This document shows, piece after piece, positions 20,926 to 31,814 of a stretch of DNA of 64,000 nucleotides (the first letter of the stretch is position 1; every line of letters starts with the position of its first letter). Origin of the DNA: Siphonodentalium dalli (Eukaryota; Mollusca; Scaphopoda; Gadilida; Siphonodentaliidae); the NCBI GenBank assembly GCA_032622095.1, contig CP136068.1, forward strand, positions 120,533,989 through 120,597,988, written 5' to 3'. Below the pieces are notes generated by a model. The model saw nothing but the letters and a program-made list of their open reading frames with translations. It was not told where the DNA came from and searched no databases. The translations under genes were made by a program, and so were the position numbers.

Positions 20926-20999
20926 TTAAGTACAGTTAATGATTTAATTAATTAAGACTTAACTTAGCAACTTGGAGCCTAAATAATCTGCATATAATA

Positions 21000-21125
21000 A
21001 CAAGACAGTCAATGACTGTGGGGTCGCTCACCAGACTGCACTGACTGATAAGACTGGGACTCTGGAGACCACAACAGTCAAAACTTTTCATAATCACTTT
21101 AAAAGAAGTAGATCTAAACAGGATA
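21000..21125 (+). repeat. Dispersed repeat, copy 2
   Basis: Matches 12328-12445 and 40386-40510 (GACAGTCAATGACTGT, GTCGCTCACCAGACTG, GACCACAACAGTCA). Confidence 0.65.
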
Positions 21126-21424
21126 TGTGGCCAAATTACCAACTGTACACTACTGATCACCCCCCCCCCCCCAACAATCCCCTCCCGACTGGGCTCCAGA
21201 CTCCCAAGTCTTAGGTTGGAATTACACAATTGACATCTCAAACTTTCGCAATTGTTGGAAATTTCCAATCTCACAAGCGCCCTTTTTATAAAATAGACCT
21301 GATGGTCCTTGTGAAGGAAGCATATTAAGAAGGAAACTGTCCTATTTTTCCAGGTTACCCCATTAAAAATATCTGTATTGCAGTCAAACAAGAACATTCC
21401 ATGCTAAATAAGCCAACTAGTTCT

Positions 21425-22060
21425 TGGCTCTTCCATACATATTTTAAGAATTACTATGTTGTGAAATAGTTATGTCTCTGGCAATTCCCTTATTCGACTT
21501 TGTGATGCCATATTCACAAATATGTCACCCAAGGTAATTTCCTACCAAATATAAACAAAATAGGCCATTTCATTCTTGCATAGAAGACGTATCATGACTT
21601 ACTATGGAGAGAAAGAGTAATGTAGCTGGCCTTGCACCTACTTGACCTGGTGACCCTGATTAAACAAATCTGAATCACACATCACCAAAGGAGCCTCAAT
21701 ATTAAATGTGAACTAAATAGAGCTGGTGGTTCTTTCAAAGAACACTTTTCAAGTTTGCCAAATATGTTCTGGTGAAGTGGTGGGTGTGGGAGAGTTAAAT
21801 GTCCTGTTGAAAGATTTGAACAATACATATGATAGATTGATGTTGTAATTGGGAATTAATGACCTCTAGCAGATCTCCAGGAAATGTTTATAAAAATGTC
21901 AGACTTCACTTGCAATTTTTAATATTTTTTGGAGTTATGTCCCTGGCCCTGCCCACATTTGACCCAGTGACCTCATTTGAACAAATCTGAATGTGAGTCA
22001 CCTAGGCAATATCCACACCAACTATGAACCCATACGGTCTTATGCCCCCCCCCCTTTTGG
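21425..22060 (+). repeat. Degenerate GACG-family units without a tail
   Basis: Repeated TTAAGAATTACTATG, GTTATGTCCCTGGC, CCAGTGACC and CACCAAATATGAAC-like blocks, broken and diverged. A C run lies at about 22044. Confidence 0.55.
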
Positions 22061-23300
22061 ATCCCAAAATGCAACAGAATTCAAACTTTTTTAATGGAAG
22101 GGGAAGAACTCCATCTTTAATATATAGAGTTATTCCCCCTGCATTGAAAATAATTTAGCTTTTTACTGCAATCTAGATGACAAAACTCTTTGGCAACTCA
22201 ATAAAAACAACATGTCCACAGTTTATTATACTGGATAAGTTGATAATACAATGTTTTGGAGCTTGCTCTTTCAAATGGTATATAATATGGCATATATTTT
22301 ATATAATGTAATCTGGGGGTTAAAAAATTAAGTAGTTTACTATTTTATATTCATTTTAGTCTAAATAATTAATTTTGAGAAAACAAATTACATCTCATTG
22401 AACAAATCTGCTAATTCCACCCACCCCCTCAACCCATGGGGACATCCCTGCAAGAATAGGACATCTGTGATTTATTGGATGCGTGTCTACATTTGCCTAA
22501 CAATATTTCCTTAACCTTGAAAGCCAGTGCATTCTCTTAGGTGAGGCTACCTATGGGACACTCACATATATAAGACAATGCACTGGCATGATACTAGTAC
22601 CTTGTTATAAAATAATAAATATTGGACAAATATTAAAACTAGGAGCTCATTTATCTTGATCAATGGTCTATTATTTTATATTATATATCATTTTAATTTA
22701 GTATATGTAATTGGTTTTGGAAAACAAATTACATCTCAATGAACTAATCTGATAAACTTGCCCCCTCCCCAAACATATGTGGGGACATCCCTGTAAGAAT
22801 AGGACATGTGTGATTTATTTGGATGTCTGACTATATTGGCCTAACAATATTTCCTTGATCTTGAACCCCAGTGTATTCTCTTATATATAGGAGAATACAC
22901 TGGTGCAGGGTCTTTATTGCTGTACCAGCATAGCTCTGGTAATGACATGGTTAATACTAATACTATTATAAAATGTGTAAACTGTCAAACAGTTAAGAGT
23001 TGTATTTGAGATTGCTGTAAACACATATGATTAAATTTCATTCACACACCTCTTTCTCTCTTAGCCTGATAAATGTGGATATTGAGATAAAAGTTAATTA
23101 CTTTATAATGACTGGACACACAGCTGTGAGCACTGTGAGAATTAAGGCTGGTCAGTTCCTGGCATGTCATATAACTAAAGTGTAAGGCTTTTAATGGTGT
23201 GAACCTTGCAGGGATCTGGTGTGGGGTGGCAGGGACATGCGGTGGTGGTGGGGGGAGGGGGTTGGGGGGGGGCAAGGGTTTAAAACAAGGATTTGAATTA
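22061..23300. repeat. Intergenic with dispersed repeats and hairpin remnants
   Basis: 22075-22330 is the inverted partner of 13255-13545. 22320-22510 and 22605-22860 are copies of the block at 15730. Hairpins with AGTGCATTCTCTTA (22528-22585) and AGTGTATTCTCTTATATA (22870-22905) are remnants of the core hairpin of TTAA elements. No gene. Confidence 0.55.
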
Positions 23301-23309
23301 ATTTTTTTT

Positions 23310-23826
23310 AAATAGTTATGTCCCTGGGCCCTCTGCCCCTATTTGACCCAGTGACCCCATTTTAACAAATCTGAACCCCAGTCACACAAGGACTCTCCAT
23401 ACCAAATGTAAGCTAAATCGGTCAAATGGTTCAAAAGAAGAAGTCATTCTAAGAATTACAATGGAGGAATAGAGTTATGGCCCTGGTTTCTCAACTAATC
23501 AACCTGGTGACCTCATTTTAACAAATCTGAATGTGAGTCAACTAGGGAACATCCACACCAAATATGAATCCATACGGCCTTATAGTTCAGTAAAAGAAGT
23601 CGTTCTAAGAATTACTATGGAGGAATAGAGTTATGGCCCTGCTTTCACAACTATTTCACCCAGTGACCTCATTTGAACAAATCTGAATGTGATTCACCTA
23701 GGGAACATCCACACCAAATATGAACACGTTACGTCTTACGGTTCGGACGAGACGATGATTCTTGACGGACGGACAGACAGACGGACGACTATAGCTCCAC
23801 CGGAGACTTCGTCTCAGGTGAGCTAA
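23310..23826 (+). mobile_element. GACG-tailed element with Helitron-like 3' end, copy 2
   Basis: Three degenerate units of about 160 bases end in GACGGACGGACAGACAGACG, hairpin GAGAC-TTC-GTCTC and CTAA (23823-23826), like 18640-19043. Confidence 0.6.
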
Positions 23827-23921
23827 AAAGAATACCTACAGTATTTTGTTTGAATACCTGAAACATCTCATGAGTGTCTGGAAAGAAATGTCAAATTTCA
23901 CTCGCGGCTTGTTGCCGCTAC

Positions 23922-25370
23922 CAGGGTCCGCGCTGGACCGAAATTTACTTTTGCCAAATGAAAATATTTTGCCAAATTAAGTTAGCATTTGCCAAATGCT
24001 ATCCCTGATAGTATCATTTTCTGAAAACCTTAAGTCTTTTATTTTGACAATCGCGGTTTGTACGACTTTTGATATCGATAGAAAAGCAGTTAGTTAATAA
24101 TTAATTATACTCGCATCACTATTGTGGGTTATCAAAAAAACAATAAGCCAATCACCGAACAATACAATGCTAGACGGGTTGCTTCATCAGAAGGGCGAAT
24201 CAGGATTAGCTATGTAAACACCACCACATAAAATACTAGTAATCCCTCTATCGGTACTAATGCTATGAGATTAACTGCATCTTAACACGTTCGCTGCCAC
24301 TACGAGTTAACTCGTAGTAAACGGTTCCGTGGGGACTGCTACTACGAGTTAACTCGTAGTATTGTTCATACCACATAAATAATAACACAATCCGCAAGCA
24401 ATGTTGGTGTATGTGCCAATACATGCCCAACGATCCCATTGATCGATTTTATATGTATAATTACGATGGCTTGAGATTCAACGATTCACACAGCATGAAC
24501 AGGGGGTGGGGTCCAGATAGCAATATTGGTAGGATACTCCAATTCACCAGGACCTCTTCTGTACGTCCCTGAACCATGAGGCACATGTGCAACTAGACCA
24601 TTCCCGGACACATTGTGTATATATAAAGGAATTGTCGATCAACTCCGGGTCAAATGAAAGATAAAACGTGTTATAAAGCTCCTACGAGATAACTCGTAGT
24701 CGGCACCTGGGATGAAACTCACCAGTGGTCATCGCTGGTGCCAGCTACGAGTTATCTCGTAGGTAAATACATATTATGTTTTTGACGTCTTATTCGATGT
24801 AGTCTGTACCAATTATCATATATAAATTCATTTACCATGTCTTACATACGATATGCTTGTGCATGTATAGCACTCTTCGTCATCTAAGACACTGACAACG
24901 TAATTGTAGTTACCTACGAGATAACTCGTAGCTGGCACCAGGAATGAAACGTTAATAAATTCCGTCCCATGTGCCGACTACGAGTTATCTCGTAGTAGTC
25001 TTATAACATGTTTCAGCATCATATGACCCGATATTGGTCGAACCATTACTCATACATACGTAAAATATCATCTACTATCGACAAAACATCAAATCCCTTG
25101 GTGGCATATGGGATGGAATTACCCATTGGTTTTCGGCAGTGAACGTGTTAATAGAGGTGTTAGCTTTTCATAAACCTTATAAAACACCACTAATATAATT
25201 ATGTTGTAAGAGTTTCCTGAAAAGATTGGTATTGACTGACCAATATTGTTCAACTTTCTTGAGGAATTAAAAAGTGACTTGCCAAAACTTTTGCCAAATG
25301 AACATATTTTTTGCCAAATGTGAATTATTTTTGCCATTGGCAAATTTGGCAAGTGGCAGCACGAACCCTG
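23922..25370. mobile_element. hAT-like element with TTTGCCAAAT subterminal repeats
   Basis: The ends are CAGGGTCCGCGCTGG and GCAGCACGAACCCTG (imperfect inverse). Several TTTGCCAAATG motifs lie just inside each end. The flanking octamers GCCGCTAC and CGCTCTAC are only similar, so the 8-bp duplication is not proven. It contains the TTAA element 24286-25147. Confidence 0.65.
24286..25147. mobile_element. TTAA-flanked element with six CTACGAG palindromes
   Basis: TTAA (24282-24285), then CACGTTCGCTGCC; the right end is GGCAGTGAACGTG, then TTAA (25148-25151). Inside, the 18-bp palindrome CTACGAGWTAWCTCGTAG occurs six times at 24300, 24342, 24682, 24745, 24914 and 24978, as three pairs. No transposase frame. 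Assigned to piggyBac-like elements by the TTAA target. Confidence 0.8.
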
Positions 25371-25699
25371 CGCTCTACTGGTGAAATTTCGATATTTCTT
25401 TCCAAATACTCATGAGATATTTAGGTATTCAAACACAAACTGTAGGTATTCTCTATGTATTCCAATTCGCCCCAAATATGAAATGTAATCTCACTGTCAC
25501 ACATCAGTACTATTCTTAGATAACTGTTAATCAATTATTTATGGTGAAGTCCTGGAGTTGACACTAATAACATTGGACACTAGATTAGTGGCTGGTGTCC
25601 ACTATCCCACACCGGCAGTTATTGAAATTAGCCAACAAACTCCCTTAATTACTCCTACTCTGGAATACGACTCACCAAAACAGAGCAGTCGCCAATGTC

Positions 25700-26460
25700 C
25701 ATGTTCGCCAATTTATCATATCTCAATTCAATAACTTCTGACTCAAATCAGCCTTGGCATTATAATTTTCCATGTCCGTGATGAGAACAAAAATGTTCAA
25801 GTAATTACATGGATGGGAACCAACATATTTATTGGCTCGAAGATGGTGGTAAGATATCATATGCCTTAGTTTTAACCCTTCTATGACTGGAGCTTCTAGA
25901 AATATTACGAAAACCCTGTGCCAATACATTCTCTTATATATGTGAGTCTCCCATTGGGGAGCCTCACATATATAAGAGAATGCATTGGCCTATTTACATT
26001 TACTTTATAAGCCAGTACATTCTCTAAAAAATGCAAGGCCCCCTATAGGAGACTCGCATATATAAGAGAATGCATTGGCACATGATATTTAAAGCTGCAC
26101 CAGCGCAGCTCCCGTCATGAAAGGGTTAATATAATTTTCTAAGCTCAAATTTATTTTGTGAACAGTTCCTGAGGGAGCAACTGGTCAATGAGTATTTAGT
26201 GTTAACATACATGTTATGTTATTTATTCAGAAACCAGATAAATTTAGATAATTTTAAGCGGAATGTTACACAAGAGCTGTTTCTGTTTGGTTTCCATGCT
26301 AGTTTATAGTCATCAAATCAAAACAATACAGGTTAAATTTGTTGGGTTTTCATGCATGATGTCACACAAGCTTTCGAGATCGCTCAGTGCATATTGGTGA
26401 AGGTTCGCTAATTTGTGATATCTCAATTCAATAACTTCTGACTCAAAAATGTTGAAGTAA
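25700..26460 (+). repeat. Dispersed block, copy 1 (with empty TTAA site)
   Basis: It shares with 28745-29570 the sequences after GAAAGGGTTAA, the GTTAACATACATGTTA block, AACCAGATAA and the CATGCATGATGT block. At 26328-26345 it reads CAGGTTAAATTTGTTGGG without an insertion, the empty version of the site filled at 29161. The block TTCAATAACTTCTGACTC also occurs twice (25727 and 26428). Confidence 0.7.
25876..26125. mobile_element. TTAA-flanked piggyBac-like MITE with two core hairpins
   Basis: TTAA, then CCCTTCTATGACTGGAGC; the right end is GCTCCCGTCATGAAAGGG, then TTAA (26126-26129). The core has two hairpins of the ATTCTCTTATATATGYGAG family (25925-25990, 26010-26080). Confidence 0.75.
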
Positions 26461-26591
26461 TTTACAGGGATGGTAACCAATGTATTTATTGGCTCGAAGA
26501 TGTCGGTAAGATATCATATGCTTCACAGTTTTAACCCTTCTATGAATCGAGCTTCTAGAAATTTTGCAAAAACCCTGTGCCAAAACTATGT

Positions 26592-26728
26592 TATTAATTG
26601 GTTATTTCCATATTGGCCGAGTTATGAGGTCGAGGTCTGTCGTAGGGCCTGAGGCCACAGGCCGAAGGCTAATACAACAGACCGAGGCCTCATTACTCGG
26701 TCAATGTGGAAACAACCAATTATTAAGT
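26592..26728. repeat. Palindromic MITE
   Basis: TTAATTGGTTATTTCCATATTG mirrors CAATGTGGAAACAACCAATTA; the inner part has GAGGTCGAGGTCTGT against ACAGACCGAGGCCTC. Confidence 0.7.
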
Positions 26729-26754
26729 ATTTGATTAATTAGCAACATTGGCAA

Positions 26755-27862
26755 TTATTACCACTTTATAGGGCGTTCTCTAGGCCATTGATAATGTTTT
26801 TCGGGGCGTTCCAAATAGCGTATTGTTACCAAAACAGCGGGCCGTGGGCCGATAATGAGAAGCCTAGTTCAATATCGGCCCGCCGCCCGGAAACTATAGA
26901 TCTCGTTTATTATCACGAGAGTTATGTCCCTTCAACTTCCGATTATTATGGCGTGTTTATTTCAAGAAACTAATGGGAAGATGTATCCGATTTCCTCGAC
27001 ACTATAGTGGTTTTATGATTGGAATTCACGCTATATGATTGAATTATTGTATCAAGCGTAAGTATGCATTTTGATACTTTTAGCTGTCAACCTCTCATTG
27101 GTTGTTACTCGTCTCCAATGCTGGGTTTTCCCCTGTCCTATTTTCGAGACTCTGTCAGTCCGTGTCAGCTGACAAGTCAAATGATATCAAACTTAAATGT
27201 TCTTGAAAATATTTCTCTCTTAATCTACTTCATTATTCCACTAAATCCTCAAATGGGTCAAATGTCCAAAACTGTGGTAATAATAGTAATAACATGATTT
27301 CATCGGGCATTATGGTTTATTATTACCACTTTATAGGGCGTTCTCTAGGCCATTGATAATGTTTTTCGGGGCGTTCCAAATAGCGTATTGTTACCAAAAC
27401 AGCGGGCCGATAATGAGAAGCCTAGTTCATTATCGGCCCGCCGCCCGCAAACAAGATCGCGTTTATTATCGCGCGAGTTACGTCCCTTCAACTTCAGTTC
27501 TGGCGTGTTTATTTCAAGAAAATAATGGGAAGATGTATCAGATTTTCCCGACACTATGGTGGTTTTATGATTGGAATTCATGCTATATGATTGAATTATT
27601 GTACCGAGCTTACGTATGCATTAATAATTTTAGCTGTCAACCTCTCATTGTTTGTTACTCGTCTTCAATGCTGGTTTTCCCCTCTCCTATTTTCGGGACT
27701 CCGTGTCGGCTGACAAGTCAAATGATATTAAATTTAAATGTTCTTGAAAATATTTCTCTCTTAATTTACTTCATTATTCCACTGAATCCTCAAATGGGTC
27801 AAATGTCCAAAACTGTGGTAATAATAGTAATAACATGATTTCATCGGGCATTATGGTTTATT
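26755..27862 (+). repeat. Tandem duplication of a ~555-bp unit
   Basis: Unit 1 is 26755-27319 and unit 2 is 27320-27862. Both start TTATTACCACTTTATAGGGC and end GGGCATTATGGTTTATTA. They differ by small deletions and scattered changes. Each has an inner hairpin CGGGCCGATAATGAG...TATCGGCCCG. Frames through it are not conserved between units and I do not call a gene. Confidence 0.8.
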
Positions 27863-28310
27863 AACGGCCCTCTGAAATGATTAACAGCCCTCAGGCCTAT
27901 TAGCGTCCCTCGACTTCGTCTCGGGCCGCTAATAGGCCCTTGGGCTGTTAATCATTCCAGCCGGGCCGTTAATAAACCATAACGCCCTCAAAAATCATGT
28001 TATTGTTATATTAACGGCCCTCTGGAATGATTAACAGCCCTCGGGCCTATTAGCGTCCCTCGACTTCGTCTCGGGCCGCTAATAGGCCCTTGGGCTTTTA
28101 ATCATTCCAGCCGGGCCGTTAATAAACCATAACGCCCTCAAAAATCATGTTATTGTTATATTAACGGCCCTCTGGAATGATTAACAGCCCTCGGGCCTAT
28201 TAGCGTCCCTCGACTTCGTCTCGGGCCGCTAATAGGCCCTTGGGCTGTTAATCATTCCAGCCGGGCCGTTAATAAACCATAACACCCTCAAAAATCATGT
28301 TATTGTTATA
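27861..28310 (+). repeat. Three tandem 150-bp palindromic units
   Basis: Units start TTAACGGCCCTCTG at 27861, 28011 and 28161. Each unit folds on itself (TTAACGGCCC against GGGCCGTTAA; CTATTAGCG against CGCTAATAG). GC-rich. Confidence 0.9.
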
Positions 28311-28610
28311 TTGTTGTTTCAAATGATGAATATATTAACATAGATATATAGGCCTACCATTGTGCGCTTTATTAAATTAACAATTATCCCAGCAATTTTT
28401 ATTCTTGTGAAGATTGTGAAGAATTTGCAGCAATTTCACAGTAGTGTCTGTGAATGATATTGATACGGATACATGTAGTTCATCCACGGATATTTACTCC
28501 CAAAAAAGTGACAGTCCGTAATTCATCTGAAAGCAACTGTAATCTATCTTCCGTCAACCTACTATTCGTTGCCGATCGAGCTAAATACGTATGACTTCAT
28601 TTACGTTATC

Positions 28611-28738
28611 TTGACTTATTGGCCGCCTTTCTACTTATTGGCCGACTTTTTTACTTATTGGCCGTGTTTTCCACTTATTGGCTGACTTTTGTTACTTATG
28701 ATGTGGGCAGCTTTCTACTTATTGCGGCCAATAACCTA
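28611..28738 (+). repeat. Minisatellite, ~20-bp unit
   Basis: About six degenerate copies of ACTTATTGGCCGNCTTTT. Confidence 0.7.
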
Positions 28739-28744
28739 TAGCTA

Positions 28745-28956
28745 ATTAATAAATTCTCTTATATATGTAAGTCTCACATTAGGGAGCCTCATATATATAA
28801 GAGAATGAATTGGCCTAAGAATATTTACCATGACCTTGTAAGCCAGTGTATTCTCTTTTATATGCGAGGCTTCCAATAGGAGACTTGCATATGTAAGAGA
28901 ATGTACTGGCACAGGATCTTTAATGCGGCACCAGCACAGCTCCCGTCATGAAAGGG
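28745..28956. mobile_element. TTAA-type MITE, left end lost
   Basis: Two core hairpins (28751-28815, 28845-28910) and right end GCTCCCGTCATGAAAGGG followed by TTAA (28957-28960). The left terminus seen at 25876 is missing. Confidence 0.65.
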
Positions 28957-29164
28957 TTAACGTAATTTTATAAGCTTGAATTAATTTTGTGAACATTTCC
29001 TAAGGGAACAACTTTAGTATACCAAGTGTTAACATACATGTTACGTTATTCATTCAGAAGACCAGATAATTTTAGATAATTTTAAGCGAAATGTTACACG
29101 AGAGCCATTTCTGGTCGGTTTCCATGCTAGTTATAGTCATTAATTCAAAACAATACCAGGTTAA

Positions 29165-29492
29165 CCTCTTCACTGCTATAATGTCCGTAACTATTACAGA
29201 CGTAAAAGTGCACATCATGTGCTATATGGTCCGTAGGTACTATGGACCTACTTCAGCACACTAGCAGTAGGCCATTATTCATGACTGGAGCTCAGAGGTT
29301 GGTGCATCGAAATAACTGTATCTCGAAGTTTCAAACAGTGTACGATGTACCACGATTGTGAGCGTTAATAGCTTTCAACTGAGTCAGATTTATGGTTTTT
29401 GTGATATCCCTGTTATATTTTTCCACTGGAAAATGGCAATAACATCACCAGCCCAGAACACGACGTCATAACGTCATTTAGCAGCGAAGAGG
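29165..29492. mobile_element. TTAA MITE with a matching empty site
   Basis: TTAA (29161-29164), then CCTCTTCACTGC; the right end is GCAGCGAAGAGG, then TTGA (29493-29496), one base from TTAA. The paralogous sequence at 26328 has the uninterrupted GGTTAAATTTG, so insertion at one TTAA is shown directly. Inside are hairpins such as GCACATCATGTGC. Confidence 0.85.
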
Positions 29493-29569
29493 TTGAATTT
29501 GGTTGGGTTTTCGTGCATGATGTAATTTATGTCACAGTAGCTTTCGAGGTCGCTCAGTGCATTTGGGTG

Positions 29570-30470
29570 AAATTACCACACAGGGTGAAGTAACGTAATT
29601 AAGGGGTTTCCATGTCAGAGCTTTGTCAGGAGGTGGAAAGTTTATATGGACCTACACAGAAAACTGCTTAATTGCTAAGCTGGTGCACCACCTGAAGGAA
29701 TCTATGCTATCTGAAGAACACATCAATCATATTCTACAACAATAAAAATGATGACTTTATTCATATTTTTGGAAGGTAAATTTTGGGAAGAGCGTTCTCA
29801 GCAAGTATAAAGAATTTATTGGAAATGAATAACTGCCATAAAAAGTACATGATCTGAACAAGTGAAAGGCTCGAAATGACTATTTATTTGAGAGCAACAC
29901 TGCCTGGACACTGTTAAAAGAATGTTAGTTTGTGCTGCAAAATTGTAAGCATCCATATTGTTACATTCAAGAACCAGCCCAATTAATACAAATGTTGGTA
30001 TGGAGGTCATTCACTCAAGCAGGGAGCAATCAATTGATAATAGGCAACAGTATTAGAGATAGCTGGTCAGCTGGGGATTTGGTTATGGACATATTACATA
30101 AAACTTATCTCAGCCCAAAGGTTTATATTAGTTTTTGCAAAATGGATTCTTACAATTTTCCAGCACAATCTAACATTCTTGAAGCAGAATTAATTGAACC
30201 CCCATAATTGAAAGATAGCAAGTTGTGTATTAAATAACTCTACAGTAAGCCAATACACACATTAGACGGTGCTACAACTAGATACACACATGACTGATGA
30301 TGGGAGGAGACACTAATATTGAGAAAATCAATCATAAACTCATTAGTTCATATAAGAAAGGTGAGCATTGGTAAATTGTTTCACACAGCAAATAATTTCT
30401 TATCTTAGGGCGTCATGCTAAACAATACTACCAAACCTGAATTGAGAACAGGGTCATGCATGTAAAGAGG
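29570..30470. other. No gene recognised
   Basis: AT-rich unique-looking sequence. A near repeat of GGAGCAATCAATTGATAAT type words is not enough to call an element. Confidence 0.35.
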
Positions 30471-30471
30471 T

Positions 30472-30835
30472 CCACAGAGGGTGAATTTACTGATGTTACC
30501 CCGCTGACCAAATTCATCTCACTTGGGATCTCATTCTGCTTATTCCTCATCTTCTGGAAAGTATATATTGTCTCAAATTAACATTTCTCTTAGTTACTTT
30601 TTCCCTTATATTCAGTTTATATATATCCCCCTGATTTGCAGAAGATAAAATGCATAACCGAGATGACTAATGGGTGAATATCACCAACTTCAACTGGTCA
30701 ACTTCAATCTGATTCTTGGTCTCACATAGCAGTTGAGGCCTCAGCAGAATGAGGTCCCCAGAACGTGAATTTGGTGATGCTAGCCCACTGAGTGGGGTAG
30801 CATCACTAAATTCACCATCTGTTGGAAGCCCATGT
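30472..30835. repeat. AGAGGGTGAA palindromes and adjoining 200-bp repeat
   Basis: 30472-30543 and 30744-30833 are imperfect copies of the palindrome whose consensus arm is GCAGAATGAGGTCCCCAGAG. The interval 30555-30743 repeats at 55330-55512 (GCAGAAGATAAA, TCACCAACTTCAACTGG, GCAGTTGAGGCCTCA). Confidence 0.7.
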
Positions 30836-31006
30836 GATGGCATCCAATACCTGGTGTCTGAGACTTGCTCAGATTGACAGATGGACACACAAGTGGAGGA
30901 TGGAACACATGCAAATCCAGTATACCCATCATAATGGCACCATTCACTACCTTCATGGAGGTATATTATATCAATTTGTACTATGTGAGGAAGAGATGAA
31001 ATTTTT

Positions 31007-31012
31007 TTTATT
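31007..31012 (-). promoter_or_regulatory. METTL6: Candidate METTL6 poly(A) signal
   Basis: AATAAA on the minus strand, about 205 bases past the METTL6 stop and just beyond the MITE. No transcript evidence. Confidence 0.3.
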
Positions 31013-31033
31013 CAATCAGCAGACAACACTACT

Positions 31034-31230
31034 ACAATGCCCTAAATAATTGACTCCTTAACCACAGCAGAATTATGGGTAATTTTTCAGGATTAATCGG
31101 AAATATGGCTTGTTGCCATTCATCGGAAAGCTCTCAGATGAATGGCAACAAGCCATATTTCCGACTAAATCCTGAAAAATACCCATAATTCTGCTGTGGT
31201 TAAGGAGTCGATTATTTAGGGCATTACTCT
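31034..31230. mobile_element. Palindromic Tc1/mariner-type MITE, copy 2 (METTL6 3' end)
   Basis: Arms AATGCCCTAAATAATTGACTCC and GAGTCGATTATTTAGGGCATT around a centre near 31130. The left tip has lost the GTA of CAGTAATGC. It overlaps the last METTL6 codons: the stop TAA at 31216-31218 lies in its inverted repeat. Confidence 0.8.
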
Positions 31231-31814
31231 ATCATTACAGTGTGTCAATGTGGAATCACATCTTATCACATCAGCAGACGAGGTCCTTTCTTCCGTAATA
31301 CTAGAAATATCACTCTGCATCAAAACGTTAGATGCTGGCCTCTTACTATGAGAGCAGTCATTTTGTGTCACAGATGGAGACACAGATCTGTCAATATCAC
31401 CATTAGAGATGCCAGATGGTATCACAGTGTCACTATTAGAGAAGCCAGATGGTATCACAATATCATTATTAGATGTCACAGATTGAGCCATACAGACGGA
31501 TACAAGCCTATCAATGTCTCCATTTGACGATCCACTTTTTATGTTCACATGGGTTTTTTCTCCACACTCATCAGAATTATCCGATATATTTCTGTGGTCC
31601 TTGGTATGAGATAAATCAATTTGTATCACACCTTTGGTAACTGTAACATCTTGTCCAGAAGAGAGCAATTCTGTCGTGTCAGGTTTCTGTAGTTTCGCCT
31701 GAACAAACACCCTCGGCACACACAAACCCTCCTTCTTGTTGATGGTTTCCCTGTGTATGTATTCCATGGTTTCGATTTTGAATCCTGCTTCTTTGGCAAG
31801 ATCACTTAGGTGTT
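31216..31814 (-). CDS. METTL6: METTL6 exon 5 (C-terminal core, long tail)
   Basis: The acceptor TTTATTGCAG precedes base 31814. The exon begins in phase 1, completing a Glu codon, and gives EHLSDLAKEAGF, a good match in length to the human core. After the conserved VPRVFVQAKLQKP block come about 150 residues rich in Ser, Asn, Asp and Thr, with a small internal repeat (IPSGxSNxD). The stop is in the MITE. Confidence 0.9.

Larger units (their letters stand above)
23830..25455. mobile_element. Outer palindromic MITE split by nested insertions
   Basis: The left flank 23830-23910 (AATACCTACAG, CATCTCATGAGTGTCTGGAAAG) is the inverse of 25380-25455 (CTTTCCAAATACTCATGAGATA, CTGTAGGTATT). The hAT-like element at 23922-25370 sits at its centre. 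Confidence 0.7.

Noticed and set aside
20948-21397. A 149-codon minus-strand frame
   Set aside because: It runs through dispersed repeats and a C homopolymer, with no recognisable domain.
24300-24995. Possible CRISPR-like array of six 18-bp palindromes
   Set aside because: Spacing is irregular and paired, within a TTAA transposon; no cas genes.
27353-27838. A 161-codon plus-strand frame
   Set aside because: The duplicate unit does not keep the frame, so coding constraint is unlikely.
27861-28310. Possible CRISPR-like array of palindromic repeats
   Set aside because: Units are contiguous 150-bp repeats without unique spacers, and this is animal nuclear DNA.
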